From Anaerolineales bacterium (GTDB lineage: Bacteria; Chloroflexota; Anaerolineae; Anaerolineales; UBA11579): a stretch of DNA of 64,000 nucleotides. Positions 41,417-50,383 of the stretch are shown here, piece by piece. Every line of letters starts with the position of its first letter. The stretch's first letter is position 1. Made by a program: the position numbers and the translations under genes. The stretch spans positions 395,797 to 459,796 of the forward strand of contig JAHBVE010000002.1 in the NCBI GenBank assembly GCA_019637675.1, read 5' to 3'. Under the pieces are notes generated by a model. It was not told the DNA's origin and searched no databases. It saw only the letters and a list, made by a program, of their open reading frames with translations.

Positions 41417-42230
41417 GTCTGCAAGCATACGGGCGGCGCTGAGCCTGCTGATCCTGGCAGGCTGCGCCGCGCCGCCCGTCTCCGTTCCCCCAACTGAAGC
41501 AACAAACACGCCGTCGAGCCTGGCTTTGCCATCGGCAACCGCAGCGCCTGCCACTGCAACAGAAATTGCAGATAGCACTAATCATGCAATCTCAATTGCA
41601 GAAATTTACATCCTCTCACCTGGGGATAGTTCGCAAGTCACTTCCCCCATCCACCTGAGCACCCGCCTGCAAGCGGGAGCGGATGGCCGCGTGATCGTGG
41701 AACTGCGCGACGAGGCCGGCCGCATCCTGGCACGCCAGATCCACGCGATCGAGACAACGGAGCTGAACCTCGAGCTGGCCTTCGAGGTCAGCCGGCCGCC
41801 CCTGCCAGCCCAGCTGAGCGTGCGCACGCTGGACGCCTATGGGCGCACCCAGGCGCTCAACTCCGTCGAGCTTACGCTGTTGAGCGAAGGCCCGGCCACG
41901 ATCGTGCCTGGGAGCGAGCAGGCGCACATCACATTGAGCCAACCGGTGGATGGGCAGAGCGTGCCCGCGAATCTAATCGCGGTGAGCGGGACGACCTACG
42001 TCGCAGGCACGCGCCCGCTCAGCATCCAGCTCATCACGCGTGAAGGCCGCGTGCTGGCGGCCCGCGAGGTCTACCCGCAGGGCGAACTCAGCCGCCCGGC
42101 GATCTTCGAAACCGTGCTGGCTGTGAGCATATCTGAGCCGACCTGGGTGCAGATCGCGGTGAGCGCGCCCGGGCGCAACAATGCCGGCCCGGCCCACTTT
42201 ACTGCGGTGGAAGTTTTGCTGGAGCCGTGA
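41391..42230 (+). CDS. lipoprotein with immunoglobulin-like repeats, unknown
   Basis: About 279 residues from a TTG start at 41391, inside the end of the previous gene. A basic N terminus leads to a lipobox LILAGC, then a Thr/Ala-rich linker. Two similar beta-sandwich-like segments follow (ILSPGDSSQVTSPIHLSTRL and ITLSQPVDGQSVPANLIAVS), each beginning with the GD/DG..V.SP/P pattern of Gmad2-like or immunoglobulin-like domains. Function is unknown; it is a surface protein. No ATG is available near the signal peptide, so the start is uncertain. Confidence 0.65.
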   Translation: MKCGLRSPKSASIRAALSLLILAGCAAPPVSVPPTEATNTPSSLALPSATAAPATATEIADSTNHAISIAEIYILSPGDSSQVTSPIHLSTRLQAGADGRVIVELRDEAGRILARQIHAIETTELNLELAFEVSRPPLPAQLSVRTLDAYGRTQALNSVELTLLSEGPATIVPGSEQAHITLSQPVDGQSVPANLIAVSGTTYVAGTRPLSIQLITREGRVLAAREVYPQGELSRPAIFETVLAVSISEPTWVQIAVSAPGRNNAGPAHFTAVEVLLEP

Positions 42231-42233
42231 GCC

Positions 42234-42872
42234 CTAGCCCATCAGAATGCGGTAGATCGCCTGCATCGGCTCCCACACCAGATAGCCGAGCACATCAATT
42301 CCCAAACGGGGCAGCAGGAAGATAGTGGCCAGCAGGATCAGCGAGCCATACGGGCGGATCGTTTCCATAAAGGCCTTGCCGCTGGGCGGCAGGAAGTAGG
42401 TCAGAATTTTCTCGCCATCCAGCGGGAAGATGGGCAGCAGGTTGAAAAGCATCAGCAGCAAGTTGATGAAGACAAAGGCTTGCAACAGCTGGAAGGGGCT
42501 CGGGAACAGCGCACCCGGCGCAGACATAGCCACCAGACCTAGCTGATACGGAATGGCCGCCAGAATGGCCAGGAGCAGGTTGCTGGCCGGGCCGGCCAGG
42601 GCCACCAGCATCATGGCGGCCGGATGGCGGCGCTCCAGGATGGCCGGGTTGACCAGCACCGGCTTGGCCCAGCCGAAGCCGGCTACGATCAGCAGCAGCG
42701 AGCCCAGCGGGTCGAGATGCGCCAGCGGGTTGAGGGTCAGGCGGCCCATCGAGCGCGGCGTCGGGTCGCCGAAGCGGTCAGCGGTGTAGGCGTGAGCGAA
42801 CTCGTGCACGGTGAAGGCGACGACCAGCACGATGATACGGGCGACCAGATCGGATACGGTGAGATCGAACAT
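42234..42872 (-). CDS. M50 family site-2 protease
   Basis: A 212-residue membrane metalloprotease with about five helices. The zinc motif HEFAHAYTADRFGD (HExxH) in the first helix and FNLLPIFPLDGEKI with the third ligand Asp are clear; DPLGSLLLIVAGFGWAKPV is typical of the short Rv-type S2P group without PDZ. The ATG at 42872 follows TATAAT by 6 nt with no Shine-Dalgarno: leaderless. The gene is divergent from the DUF951 gene and convergent with the lipoprotein. Confidence 0.9.
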   Translation of the reverse strand: MFDLTVSDLVARIIVLVVAFTVHEFAHAYTADRFGDPTPRSMGRLTLNPLAHLDPLGSLLLIVAGFGWAKPVLVNPAILERRHPAAMMLVALAGPASNLLLAILAAIPYQLGLVAMSAPGALFPSPFQLLQAFVFINLLLMLFNLLPIFPLDGEKILTYFLPPSGKAFMETIRPYGSLILLATIFLLPRLGIDVLGYLVWEPMQAIYRILMG

Positions 42873-42878
42873 GCCGGA

Positions 42879-42884
42879 ATTATA
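42879..42884 (-). promoter_or_regulatory. -10 box of leaderless M50 transcript
   Basis: TATAAT on the minus strand, 6 nt before the ATG at 42872. Confidence 0.55.
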
Positions 42885-42926
42885 GCGGGGCGGCCGCCAA
42901 AACCCGCGTGATACTATTCCAAGACT

Positions 42927-43127
42927 ATGCTGCCTGAGATCAAGCTGGATGATGTTGTGCGCCTGCGCAAAGTGCACCCGTGTGGCAGTACGGATTGGAA
43001 GGTCGTGCGCCTCGGCGCGGATATTGGCCTGGTGTGCCTGGGTTGCGGGCGGCGCGTCCTGCTGGAGCGGCGCCAACTGGCCCACCGCATGAAAAAGATC
43101 CTCAACGAAGAAGAAAAGCCGAAGTAG
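42927..43127 (+). CDS. DUF951 family small protein
   Basis: A 66-residue basic protein. [20 protein letters not shown] and [20 protein letters not shown] place it in the DUF951 family, with a possible zinc knuckle formed by Cys in HPCG and CLGC. A TACTAT hexamer ends 9 nt before the ATG, close to the leaderless arrangement. It is the first gene of a run with rsmI and the isomerase; the family is often found near translation genes, but its function is not known. Confidence 0.85.
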   Translation: MLPEIKLDDVVRLRKVHPCGSTDWKVVRLGADIGLVCLGCGRRVLLERRQLAHRMKKILNEEEKPK

Positions 43128-43138
43128 TCTTGACCCCA

Positions 43139-43984
43139 ATGGCGACTTTATTTCTTGTAGCCACCCCGATCGGAAACTTGGAAGATATGAGCCCGCGGGC
43201 GGTGCGCGTGCTGAAAGACGTACGCCTGATCGCGGCCGAGGACACGCGCCACAGCAAAAAGCTGCTGACGCATTTTGATATTCATACCCGCATCACCAGC
43301 TACTACGAGCACAACCAGAAGCATAAACTGGAGCCGGTGCTGGCCGCCCTGGCTGAGGGCGACGTTGCCCTGATCTCGGATGCGGGCACGCCGGGCATCA
43401 ACGACCCCGGTTACCTGCTGGTGCAGGCGGCGCTGGCGGCCGGGCACCAGGTGAGCCCGGTGCCGGGGCCGAGCGCTCCGCTGGCGGCCCTGGCGGCCAG
43501 CGGCCTGCCCACCGACCATTTCGTGTACCTGGGCTATCTCCCGCAAAAAGCCAACGAGCGCCAGCGCGCCATCCAGGCCGCCGCCGCCCTGCCCTACACG
43601 CTGATCTGGCTGGAGAGCCCGCACCGCCTGCAAGCCGCCCTGGCCGACTTGCATAGCGTGCTGGGCGAACGCCAGATCGCCGTGGCGGCCGAGCTGACCA
43701 AGCTGTACGAGCGTTTCTTCCGCGGCACGCTGAGCGAAGCGGCCGCCTTCTACGCCAAAGAGCCAGCCCGCGGCGAATTCACGCTGGTAGTGGCCGGCGC
43801 GCCGCAGGCGGAGCAAAGCTGGGATGAAGAGCAAGTAAAATCAGTGCTGCGCGCCGGGCTGGAAGACACGCCCCCCTCGCAACTGGCAAAGCAAGTAGCC
43901 GCCGAGACCGGCTGGCCGCGCAGCCAGGTATATGCGCTGCTGGAACAACTCCGCAAGGAAGACAACACCGATGAATCTAAATGA
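43139..43984 (+). CDS. rsmI: 16S rRNA 2'-O-ribose C1402 methyltransferase
   Basis: A 281-residue SAM-dependent methyltransferase of the tetrapyrrole-methylase fold. Landmarks are [61 protein letters not shown] and WLESPHRL. It modifies the ribose of C1402 in the ribosomal decoding centre. A TTG 9 nt upstream is an alternative start. The last 14 nt overlap the isomerase gene. Confidence 0.94.
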   Translation: MATLFLVATPIGNLEDMSPRAVRVLKDVRLIAAEDTRHSKKLLTHFDIHTRITSYYEHNQKHKLEPVLAALAEGDVALISDAGTPGINDPGYLLVQAALAAGHQVSPVPGPSAPLAALAASGLPTDHFVYLGYLPQKANERQRAIQAAAALPYTLIWLESPHRLQAALADLHSVLGERQIAVAAELTKLYERFFRGTLSEAAAFYAKEPARGEFTLVVAGAPQAEQSWDEEQVKSVLRAGLEDTPPSQLAKQVAAETGWPRSQVYALLEQLRKEDNTDESK

Positions 43985-45023
43985 CCTTGAGCAACTGAAG
44001 AAACTCGACCCCGAAAACATGATCGGGCATATTGATGGCCTGCCTGACCAACTGGCGGCCGCCTGGGCGCTGGGCCAAAGCCTGCCGCTGCCTGAGCGGC
44101 AGGGCGTGAAGCAGATCGTGGTGGCCGGCATGGGCGGCTCCGCCATCGGGGCTGACCTGCTGGCCGCTTACGGCGAGCCGCTGCTCAAAGCCAGCCTGAC
44201 CGCCCACCGCGACTATGGCCTGCCTGCCTGGGTCAACAGCGAAACGCTGGTCGTGTGCTCCTCCCACTCTGGCAACACCGAAGAAACTCTCGAAGCGTAC
44301 GAAGCCGCCAAGGCAGCCGGCAGCCAAATCCTGGTGGTGTGCACGGGCGGCATCCTGGCGGAGCTGGCCCGCAGGGATGGCGTGCCGCTGTGGCAGTTCG
44401 ACCACAAGGGCCAGCCGCGTACTGCGGTTGGCTATTCGTTCGGGCTGCTGCTGGCGCTGGTAGCCCGCCTGGGCTTGCTGCCCGACCCGGCCGCCGAGGT
44501 GGCCGACGCGGTGGCGGCGATGAAGGCCCAGCAGGCCAACTTTGTCGCCGAGGTGGCCGACACCAGCAACCCGGCCAAACGCATGGGCGGCCAGCTGATG
44601 GGCCGCTGGGTGACGGTGTACGGCGCCGGCCTGATGGCGCCGGTGGCCCGCCGCTGGAAGGCGCAGATCAACGAGAATTCCAAGGCGGCCGCCAGTTTTG
44701 AGGTCATCCCTGAAACCAACCACAACGCCCTGCAGGGCCTGATGCAGCCCGAGGCGCAGTTCAATGCCAGCATGGCGTTGTTCCTCTCCGCTGCGCACGA
44801 CCATCCGCGCAACCAGCGCCGCACCCAGCTCACCCGCACGGCGGTGATGGTGGAAGGCCAGAACACGGACATGATCATGGCCACCGGGGACACGCGCATG
44901 GCCAATCTGTGGACATCGTTGCACTATGGGGACTATGTGAGTTTCTACTTGGCGATGGCGTACGAGTACGACCCCACGCCGGTGCCGGCGCTGGCTGCGT
45001 TCAAGAACGAGATGGCCGGCTAG
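43971..45023 (+). CDS. bifunctional phosphoglucose/phosphomannose isomerase
   Basis: A 350-residue SIS-domain isomerase. VVAGMGGSAIGADLLAAYGE, VVCSSHSGNTEETLEAYEAA, and PETNHNALQGL match the archaeal/bacterial bifunctional PGI/PMI family, in which one active site converts fructose 6-phosphate to glucose 6-phosphate and to mannose 6-phosphate. It is coupled to rsmI by a 14-nt overlap. It would link glycolysis and mannose-containing polymer synthesis. Confidence 0.9.
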   Translation: MNLNDLEQLKKLDPENMIGHIDGLPDQLAAAWALGQSLPLPERQGVKQIVVAGMGGSAIGADLLAAYGEPLLKASLTAHRDYGLPAWVNSETLVVCSSHSGNTEETLEAYEAAKAAGSQILVVCTGGILAELARRDGVPLWQFDHKGQPRTAVGYSFGLLLALVARLGLLPDPAAEVADAVAAMKAQQANFVAEVADTSNPAKRMGGQLMGRWVTVYGAGLMAPVARRWKAQINENSKAAASFEVIPETNHNALQGLMQPEAQFNASMALFLSAAHDHPRNQRRTQLTRTAVMVEGQNTDMIMATGDTRMANLWTSLHYGDYVSFYLAMAYEYDPTPVPALAAFKNEMAG

Positions 45024-45029
45024 ACCGGG

Positions 45030-46265
45030 TTATTCGCCGATCCACTCAACGATCGTCGCTTCGCCCTGCCCTACGCCCACGCACATCGTGGCCAAGCCGT
45101 AGAACGGCCGCTTCGCCTGCGGAGCGCGGCGGCGCATCTCGTGCAGCAGCGTGGTGAGGATGCGGGCGCCCGAGCAGCCCAGCGGATGACCCAGGGCGAT
45201 GGCGCCGCCATTTACATTCGTGATGCCTTCGCTGATGCCCAGCTCGCGCAGCACGGCAAGGGATTGCACCGCGAACGCTTCGTTTAACTCCACCAAACCA
45301 ATATCTTCGATGCTCAGGCCGGCCCGCGAGAGCGCTTTGCGCACCGCGGGCACCGGGCCGATGCCCATGGTGCGCGGCGGCACGCCGGCCGCCGCCGAGG
45401 CAACCACGCGAGCCATCGGCTTGAGGCCCAACTCGTTGGCCTTGGCGGCGCTGGTGAGCAGCAGGGCCGAGGCGCCATCATTTAGGCCGGAGGAGTTGCC
45501 CGCGGTAACCGTGCCATCCTTGCGGAAGGCCGGGCGCAGTTTAGCAAGACTCTCCAGGCTGGTGTCGCGGCGCGGGCGCTCGTCAGTATCCACGATCACA
45601 GGGTCGCCCTTGCGCTGGGGAACGGCCACCGGCAATATCTCGTCCTTGAAGCGTCCGGCGTCCATCGCGGCCAGGGCGCGTTGGTGGCTTTGCAACGCAA
45701 AGCGATCCTGCTCCTCGCGCGAGATGGGCTTCTCATCGTACAGATTCTCGGCCGTCTCGCCCATCGAGTCGTTGCCGTAGGCATCTTTTAGTCTCTGGTT
45801 GGGGAAACGCCAGCCGAGTGTGGTATCCCACATGGTCACGTTGCCATACTCGTAGGCCTGAGCGGCCTTGGCGACGGAATACGGCGAGCGGGTCATGCTC
45901 TCCACGCCAGCCGCAATATACACATCGCCTTCGCCGGCCTTGATGGCGCGGGCCGCCAGGTTGACGGCGTTCAGGCCCGAGGCGCACAGACGGTTGACGG
46001 TGCTGGCCGGCACTTCCACCGGCAGGCCGGCCAGCAGCACGGCCATGCGGGCCACGTTGCGGTTGTCCTCGCCAGCCTGGTTTGCACAGCCCATGATGAC
46101 TTCTTCGATCTGGCTCGGATCAATACCGGTACGCTCGACAAGCCCCTTCAGGACAAGGGCGGCCATATCATCCGGCCGCACCGCGGCCAGGGAGCCGCCT
46201 AGCGCGCCGATGGGCGTGCGGACGCCATCAATGATCACAGCTTCGTTCATCGTAAGTTCTTTCAT
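45030..46265 (-). CDS. acetyl-CoA acetyltransferase (thiolase)
   Basis: About 411 residues. The nucleophile Cys is in [15 protein letters not shown], followed by MTRSPYS, the His of [16 protein letters not shown] and the second Cys in [25 protein letters not shown] is also characteristic. It condenses or cleaves acyl-CoA plus acetyl-CoA in fatty-acid or aromatic degradation (PcaF/FadA-like). Three in-frame ATGs lie close together; a TATAAT placed 9 nt before the one at 46265 favours that start. It is isolated from other beta-oxidation genes. Confidence 0.92.
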   Translation of the reverse strand: MKELTMNEAVIIDGVRTPIGALGGSLAAVRPDDMAALVLKGLVERTGIDPSQIEEVIMGCANQAGEDNRNVARMAVLLAGLPVEVPASTVNRLCASGLNAVNLAARAIKAGEGDVYIAAGVESMTRSPYSVAKAAQAYEYGNVTMWDTTLGWRFPNQRLKDAYGNDSMGETAENLYDEKPISREEQDRFALQSHQRALAAMDAGRFKDEILPVAVPQRKGDPVIVDTDERPRRDTSLESLAKLRPAFRKDGTVTAGNSSGLNDGASALLLTSAAKANELGLKPMARVVASAAAGVPPRTMGIGPVPAVRKALSRAGLSIEDIGLVELNEAFAVQSLAVLRELGISEGITNVNGGAIALGHPLGCSGARILTTLLHEMRRRAPQAKRPFYGLATMCVGVGQGEATIVEWIGE

Positions 46266-46301
46266 CGTCATGGGATTATAGCTTCGCAGTCTTGGCCAAT
46301 C

Positions 46302-46910
46302 TCAGCCTGGCTTCTGTGCCAGCAGGCCGATGAAGGTGCCGAAGAGATAGGACGTCTCGCGCACCGGCTGCAGGCCGGCGCTCGCCAGCAGGCTGCGCAG
46401 TTCCGCCCGGCTATACACACGGCCGAGCCAGGCGCGGGTGCGCGGCAATGGCAGCCGGCGCAGCAGCCCGGCAACGCCGTGGCGGCTGGGCACGCCCACG
46501 AACACCAGCCCGCCCGGCTTGGCCAGGGCGGCCATGCTGGCCACGGCTTCGTGCGGGCGGTCGATCTCCTCGATCGAGGAGGAATTCCACACAAGGTCGA
46601 GCGAGTTTGCCTGCAGGGCGGGCTTGAACAGGTCGGTCAGCAGAAAGGAAGCGGAGAATCCGGCGATGTTGGCCTGGGTGTAGTCCTCCAGGTTTAAGTC
46701 GGCGGCGATGCTCAAGGCAACTTCGGGGTGGCTGGCGAGCAGATGCGCGGCGAAGCCGCTACCGCACGCAACCTCAGCCAAGCGAAGCCCCTGTCGGCCG
46801 GAGAGTGCGTGGCGGGACAGGAAGCTCACCAGGCCTTTGTTCATTTGCAGGCGCAGCCACTGGTATGGGCGCGTGGCTTCCAGGCGGTGCAGCCAAATAC
46901 GCTCAGCCAT
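46302..46910 (-). CDS. class I SAM-dependent methyltransferase
   Basis: A 202-residue small-molecule methyltransferase. LRLAEVACGSGFAAHLLASH is motif I, followed by SIAADLNLEDY (acidic loop) and LVWNSSSIEEIDRPHEAVAS with LAKPGGLVFVGVPSRHG (methyltransferase type-11 pattern). The substrate is not predictable. It lies 25 nt after the glycosyltransferase gene on the same strand, so both may act on one glycolipid. Confidence 0.82.
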   Translation of the reverse strand: MAERIWLHRLEATRPYQWLRLQMNKGLVSFLSRHALSGRQGLRLAEVACGSGFAAHLLASHPEVALSIAADLNLEDYTQANIAGFSASFLLTDLFKPALQANSLDLVWNSSSIEEIDRPHEAVASMAALAKPGGLVFVGVPSRHGVAGLLRRLPLPRTRAWLGRVYSRAELRSLLASAGLQPVRETSYLFGTFIGLLAQKPG

Positions 46911-46935
46911 GCTGGCTCACGAAAGTTGGCCGCAT

Positions 46936-47658
46936 TCAATCCCGCCCGGTGATGAAGCGCAGGCGCAGACTAAAGATGCGCAGAACGTAGCGCAGGCCGG
47001 TGACGAAAAAGCTGATGAGCGAAGGGGCAGACTTGGAGATACCCACGCTGCGATCGCGGAAGTACCAGCCGACCTCTTTAATCTTGAGGCCGGCGCGGTG
47101 GGCATCGTAGATAAACTCAATGAAATAATCCCCATAGCCGAAGGGGATAAAGGTTACATAGTCGAACACTTCACGGCGGATGGCGATGAAGCCGCTGTCG
47201 TAATCACGCACCGCATTGTTGAGCATGATGCGCGCCAGGGCATTGATGGCCCGGCTGGCCAGGGTGCGCAGCGGGTGGCGGTTGTCGCTGCCGCCCTCGA
47301 CGTAACGCGAGCCGATCGCAATGTGATATTCGTCGAGCTGCTCGATCAGTTGGTTCATCACGGCGGCCGGCATGGTCATATCCGCATCCATCCAGCCCAG
47401 GATGTCCCCATCGGCCTCCAGGATGCCACGGTGGAAGGCGGCCGCCAGCCCACGGGCTTTGCGGCGGATGAGGCGCAGGCCGGGGTAATCCAGGCCGGCA
47501 ACCACATCCGCGGTGCCATCCGGCGAGGCGTCATCCACCACAATGACTTCGAGCGGCGCCTCGATGTTGGCGTACAGGGACTCGACCAGGTCGGCGATGT
47601 GCTCTTTTTCGTTATAAGTGGGAACAATGATGGAGACGCGGCTGTTCTTGGGACGCAT
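46936..47658 (-). CDS. family 2 glycosyltransferase, polyprenol-phosphate type
   Basis: A 240-residue GT-A enzyme without C-terminal membrane helices. VSIIVPTYNEKEHIADLVES, IVVDDASPDGTADVV (metal/nucleotide Asp), GDILGWMDADMTMPAAVMNQ and VRDYDSGFIAIRREVFDYV resemble dolichyl-phosphate mannose synthases. It would charge a lipid carrier with mannose or a related sugar. The ATG follows TATAAT by 8 nt (leaderless). Context: the methyltransferase gene follows. Confidence 0.88.
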   Translation of the reverse strand: MRPKNSRVSIIVPTYNEKEHIADLVESLYANIEAPLEVIVVDDASPDGTADVVAGLDYPGLRLIRRKARGLAAAFHRGILEADGDILGWMDADMTMPAAVMNQLIEQLDEYHIAIGSRYVEGGSDNRHPLRTLASRAINALARIMLNNAVRDYDSGFIAIRREVFDYVTFIPFGYGDYFIEFIYDAHRAGLKIKEVGWYFRDRSVGISKSAPSLISFFVTGLRYVLRIFSLRLRFITGRD

Positions 47659-47666
47659 AGCGCATC

Positions 47667-47672
47667 ATTATA
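47667..47672 (-). promoter_or_regulatory. -10 box of leaderless GT2 transcript
   Basis: TATAAT on the minus strand, 8 nt before the ATG at 47658. Confidence 0.55.
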
Positions 47673-47721
47673 AGGTGCAATTATTTAGGCCTGCGACGTA
47701 TACTCTGCACTTGGAGAGTCC

Positions 47722-48627
47722 ATGTCCATTCCATATCTAGGTGAACTTGCCGGCCTGGCTACTGCGGTCTTCTTCGCAGGCGGGGCGTCGTTTTTCACAT
47801 TGAGCTCACGCCTGGCGGGCTCCCAGGTGGTGAACCGCACGCGCCTGCTGGTGGCGACGCTGATCTTGCTGGGGCTGCACCTGCTGCTCTACGGCAGCCT
47901 GATCCCGGAGGCCAGCAGCGAGCGCTGGATCTGGCTTGGCCTGTCCGGCGTGATCGGCCTCTCGCTGGGCGATGCAGCCCTGTTCCAGGCCTTTGTGCAG
48001 TTGGGCACCCGCCTGACCATGCTGGTATTCAGCACCGCGCCGGTGGTGGCCGCCGTTCTCGGCTACCTTCTGTTTGGCGAGACCCTGAACGCGGTGCAGA
48101 TCCTCGGCATGTTGCTTGGCCTCGGCGGCGTGGTGTGGGTGGTGTCCGAGCAGGAAGGCGAACAACGCAGCCGCTCGGAGCAACGTGTGTATTTGTATGG
48201 GCTGCTATTTGCCTTCCTGGCCGCGCTGGGGCAAGCCCTGGGCGCCATAACCGCCAAGTACGGCCTGGCAGGAGATTTCCCCGCACTGTCGGCCCAGGTG
48301 CTGCGCATGCTGGCCGCGACGACAAGCATTTGGCTCTTCACTATGCTGCGCGGCCAGGCAGCCAGCACTCTCACCACCTTGCGCGCGCAGCCCAAGGCCT
48401 TCGGCCTGCTCGTGATCGGCTCGCTGTTCGGGCCGGTCAGCGGCGTATGGCTGTCTTTGGTGGCGATCCAAAACACTGAAGTCGGCGTGGCCAGCACCCT
48501 TATAGCGATGGTGCCGATCTTCCTGCTGCCGATCGGGTACTTTGTGTTCAAGGAAAAGTTGAGCCCGCGCGGCATCCTGGGCACAGTCGTCGCGCTGGCC
48601 GGCGTGGCCATCCTGTTCCTGGCATGA
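47722..48627 (+). CDS. EamA (DMT superfamily) transporter
   Basis: A 301-residue protein with ten predicted helices in two EamA repeats (LGDAALFQAFVQLGTRLTML ... VLGYLLFGETLNAVQILGML and VGVASTLIAMVPIFLLPIGY ... FKEKLSPRGILGTVVALAGV). The repeat-ending ES/K-L pattern is typical. Such carriers export amino acids, nucleotides or other metabolites. A GGAGAG site precedes the ATG and TATACT lies further upstream. Its stop is 16 nt before the next gene's start codon. Confidence 0.85.
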   Translation: MSIPYLGELAGLATAVFFAGGASFFTLSSRLAGSQVVNRTRLLVATLILLGLHLLLYGSLIPEASSERWIWLGLSGVIGLSLGDAALFQAFVQLGTRLTMLVFSTAPVVAAVLGYLLFGETLNAVQILGMLLGLGGVVWVVSEQEGEQRSRSEQRVYLYGLLFAFLAALGQALGAITAKYGLAGDFPALSAQVLRMLAATTSIWLFTMLRGQAASTLTTLRAQPKAFGLLVIGSLFGPVSGVWLSLVAIQNTEVGVASTLIAMVPIFLLPIGYFVFKEKLSPRGILGTVVALAGVAILFLA

Positions 48628-48630
48628 CCG

Positions 48631-48636
48631 TATAAT
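48631..48636 (+). promoter_or_regulatory. -10 box of leaderless dapA-family transcript
   Basis: TATAAT, 7 nt before the ATG at 48644. An earlier in-frame ATG (48635) overlaps this box and would not be transcribed from it. Confidence 0.5.
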
Positions 48637-48643
48637 GACGCGC

Positions 48644-49555
48644 ATGCCCTCCCCCAACCTAACCCATCCGCTCTCTGGCGTACACACCGCAGCGGTGACC
48701 CCGCTCACGGCGCAAGGCACGCTTGATCTGGCTGCCTGGCCGGGCTTGCTTAGCTTCTTCGCCGAGCGCGGCGCCCACGGCGCCCTGCTGCTCGGCACCA
48801 CCGGCGAAGGCACCAGCTTTTCTGTCGCCGAGCGCATCGACATCTTCAAGGCTGCGGCGGCTGCCCGCCCCGAAGAGTTCCGCCTGCTGGCCGGCACCGG
48901 CACGCCCAGCCTCACCGAAACCATTGGCCTGAACCAGGCTGCATTCGAACTGGGCTTTGAAGCGGTGGTCGTGCTGCCGCCCTATTTCATGCGCAATGCC
49001 AGCGAGGATGGTCTGTTCGACTGGTACAGCCAGGTGATCGAGCGCAGCGTGCCCGAGGGTGGCTGGCTGCTGGGCTATCACATCCCGGCAGTGAGCGGCG
49101 TGCCGCTGCCGCTGAGCCTGCTGCAGCGCCTGCAGGCCGCCTACCCCTCCCGCTTCGCCGGGCTAAAGGACTCGACTGGCGATCAGGCATCGGCCGTGGC
49201 CTATGCCGAAGGGCTGCCGGGCTGCGCGGTGCTGGTGGGCAACGACAAGCTGATGACCAGCGGCATGCAAGCCGGTGCGGCCGGCTGCATCACGGCCCTG
49301 GCCAACCTGCGCTGCGCCGAGCTGCGCGCAGTCTATGAAGGCTTTCTATGGGGCAAGGACGCCAGCGCGCACCAGGCCACGTTGGATGCGGCCCGCACCG
49401 CCATGGATGCGGTGCCGCCCGCCCCGGCCTACCTGAAGGCCATGCTGCACACCCAGCACAACTTCCCGCAATGGCCGGTGCGCAGCCCGCTGCAGGATCT
49501 CACGCCGGAGCGTGCACAGCAATCGGCGGACGCGCTGCTAGCCCTGCCGGCTTAG
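48644..49555 (+). CDS. dihydrodipicolinate synthase/N-acetylneuraminate lyase family protein
   Basis: A 303-residue class I aldolase. LLGTTGEGTSFSVAERIDIF, the Tyr (LLGYHIPAVSG) and the Schiff-base Lys (FAGLKDSTGDQASAV) are visible. The GTTGE loop is family-typical. In the absence of lysine-pathway neighbours it could be a pyruvate-dependent aldolase for a sugar acid instead of DapA. The start at 48644 is preferred because of the promoter position. Confidence 0.85.
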   Translation: MPSPNLTHPLSGVHTAAVTPLTAQGTLDLAAWPGLLSFFAERGAHGALLLGTTGEGTSFSVAERIDIFKAAAAARPEEFRLLAGTGTPSLTETIGLNQAAFELGFEAVVVLPPYFMRNASEDGLFDWYSQVIERSVPEGGWLLGYHIPAVSGVPLPLSLLQRLQAAYPSRFAGLKDSTGDQASAVAYAEGLPGCAVLVGNDKLMTSGMQAGAAGCITALANLRCAELRAVYEGFLWGKDASAHQATLDAARTAMDAVPPAPAYLKAMLHTQHNFPQWPVRSPLQDLTPERAQQSADALLALPA

Positions 49556-49562
49556 CGCAGCC

Positions 49563-50312
49563 TTATTCGCGAACATAGTCCGCCGGAACGGCGAACACAT
49601 TGGCATCGATGGGTTCATCGAACGCGATGGACGTCATGCGGAAGTCGACATAGCCAGCCAATTCAAAGCGCAGGATCACGCCAGTAGCCTGATCGATCCA
49701 CGCCAGGCTCGTAGCGTCTTCGGATACATATTCGACCTTCCAGACCTTCCGCCCCAGCCAGTCTTCTTCACCCACTACGGAGTGTGTGCCATGCACCTGT
49801 GATTGTTGTGGAAACCAGTGCGGAGGCACCGGCGACATGATCAGCATAGAAAAAGGATGGGTGATGAAAACGGGGTCGGGGTCACTCTCATCAGGAGCGT
49901 CAAACATGCTCAGGTCAAACGCAAAAGCCGGAAGCGGACCGCGTGTGTAGCTTTTGGCAGCCGTATTGACCTCGTAGATGTACGTGCCATCACTCATCCA
50001 TACATCGTAGACAGGCGCAACATCGGCTTCAATGGAGGCAAAGCGGGCCGAGGCCGGCTGCGACACTACAAATTCCTGCACATACTCTTGCTGCTGGCCT
50101 GCAGGGCCAGTCCACACAATGACAGCCTGCCCCTGAACAGTTTGCCAGCGGGTGTGGCTGGTAGCCACCACATCCAGCACTTCGTCAATATTCGCAGTTG
50201 GGGCGGCGGCGCCTGCCGTACAGGCCGAAAGCAAAATTCCGATCGAGGCCAGCGCAACCTTCACGCCAATTGCCACCCTTGCCCGGTAGAACGGGATCCC
50301 GTGTTGCTTCAT
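49563..50312 (-). CDS. LolA-like exported lipoprotein
   Basis: A 249-residue protein with a signal peptide and lipobox LLSAC at about residue 30. The beta-rich body (HTRWQTVQGQAVIVWTGPAG, ARFASIEADVAPVYDVWMSD, WLGRKVWKVEYVSED, LAWIDQATGVILRFELAGY) resembles the LolA/RseB-type half-barrel. In a monoderm-like cell it probably binds a lipid or is a sensor rather than sorting lipoproteins. It is convergent with the dapA-like gene, 7 nt apart. Function is unknown. Confidence 0.7.
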   Translation of the reverse strand: MKQHGIPFYRARVAIGVKVALASIGILLSACTAGAAAPTANIDEVLDVVATSHTRWQTVQGQAVIVWTGPAGQQQEYVQEFVVSQPASARFASIEADVAPVYDVWMSDGTYIYEVNTAAKSYTRGPLPAFAFDLSMFDAPDESDPDPVFITHPFSMLIMSPVPPHWFPQQSQVHGTHSVVGEEDWLGRKVWKVEYVSEDATSLAWIDQATGVILRFELAGYVDFRMTSIAFDEPIDANVFAVPADYVRE

Positions 50313-50383
50313 CGCATAACTCCTTTCGTATGCAATAGCAGGCCAGTACCTTATCCCCTCAGGCTAGCAACGTCAACGCAGGT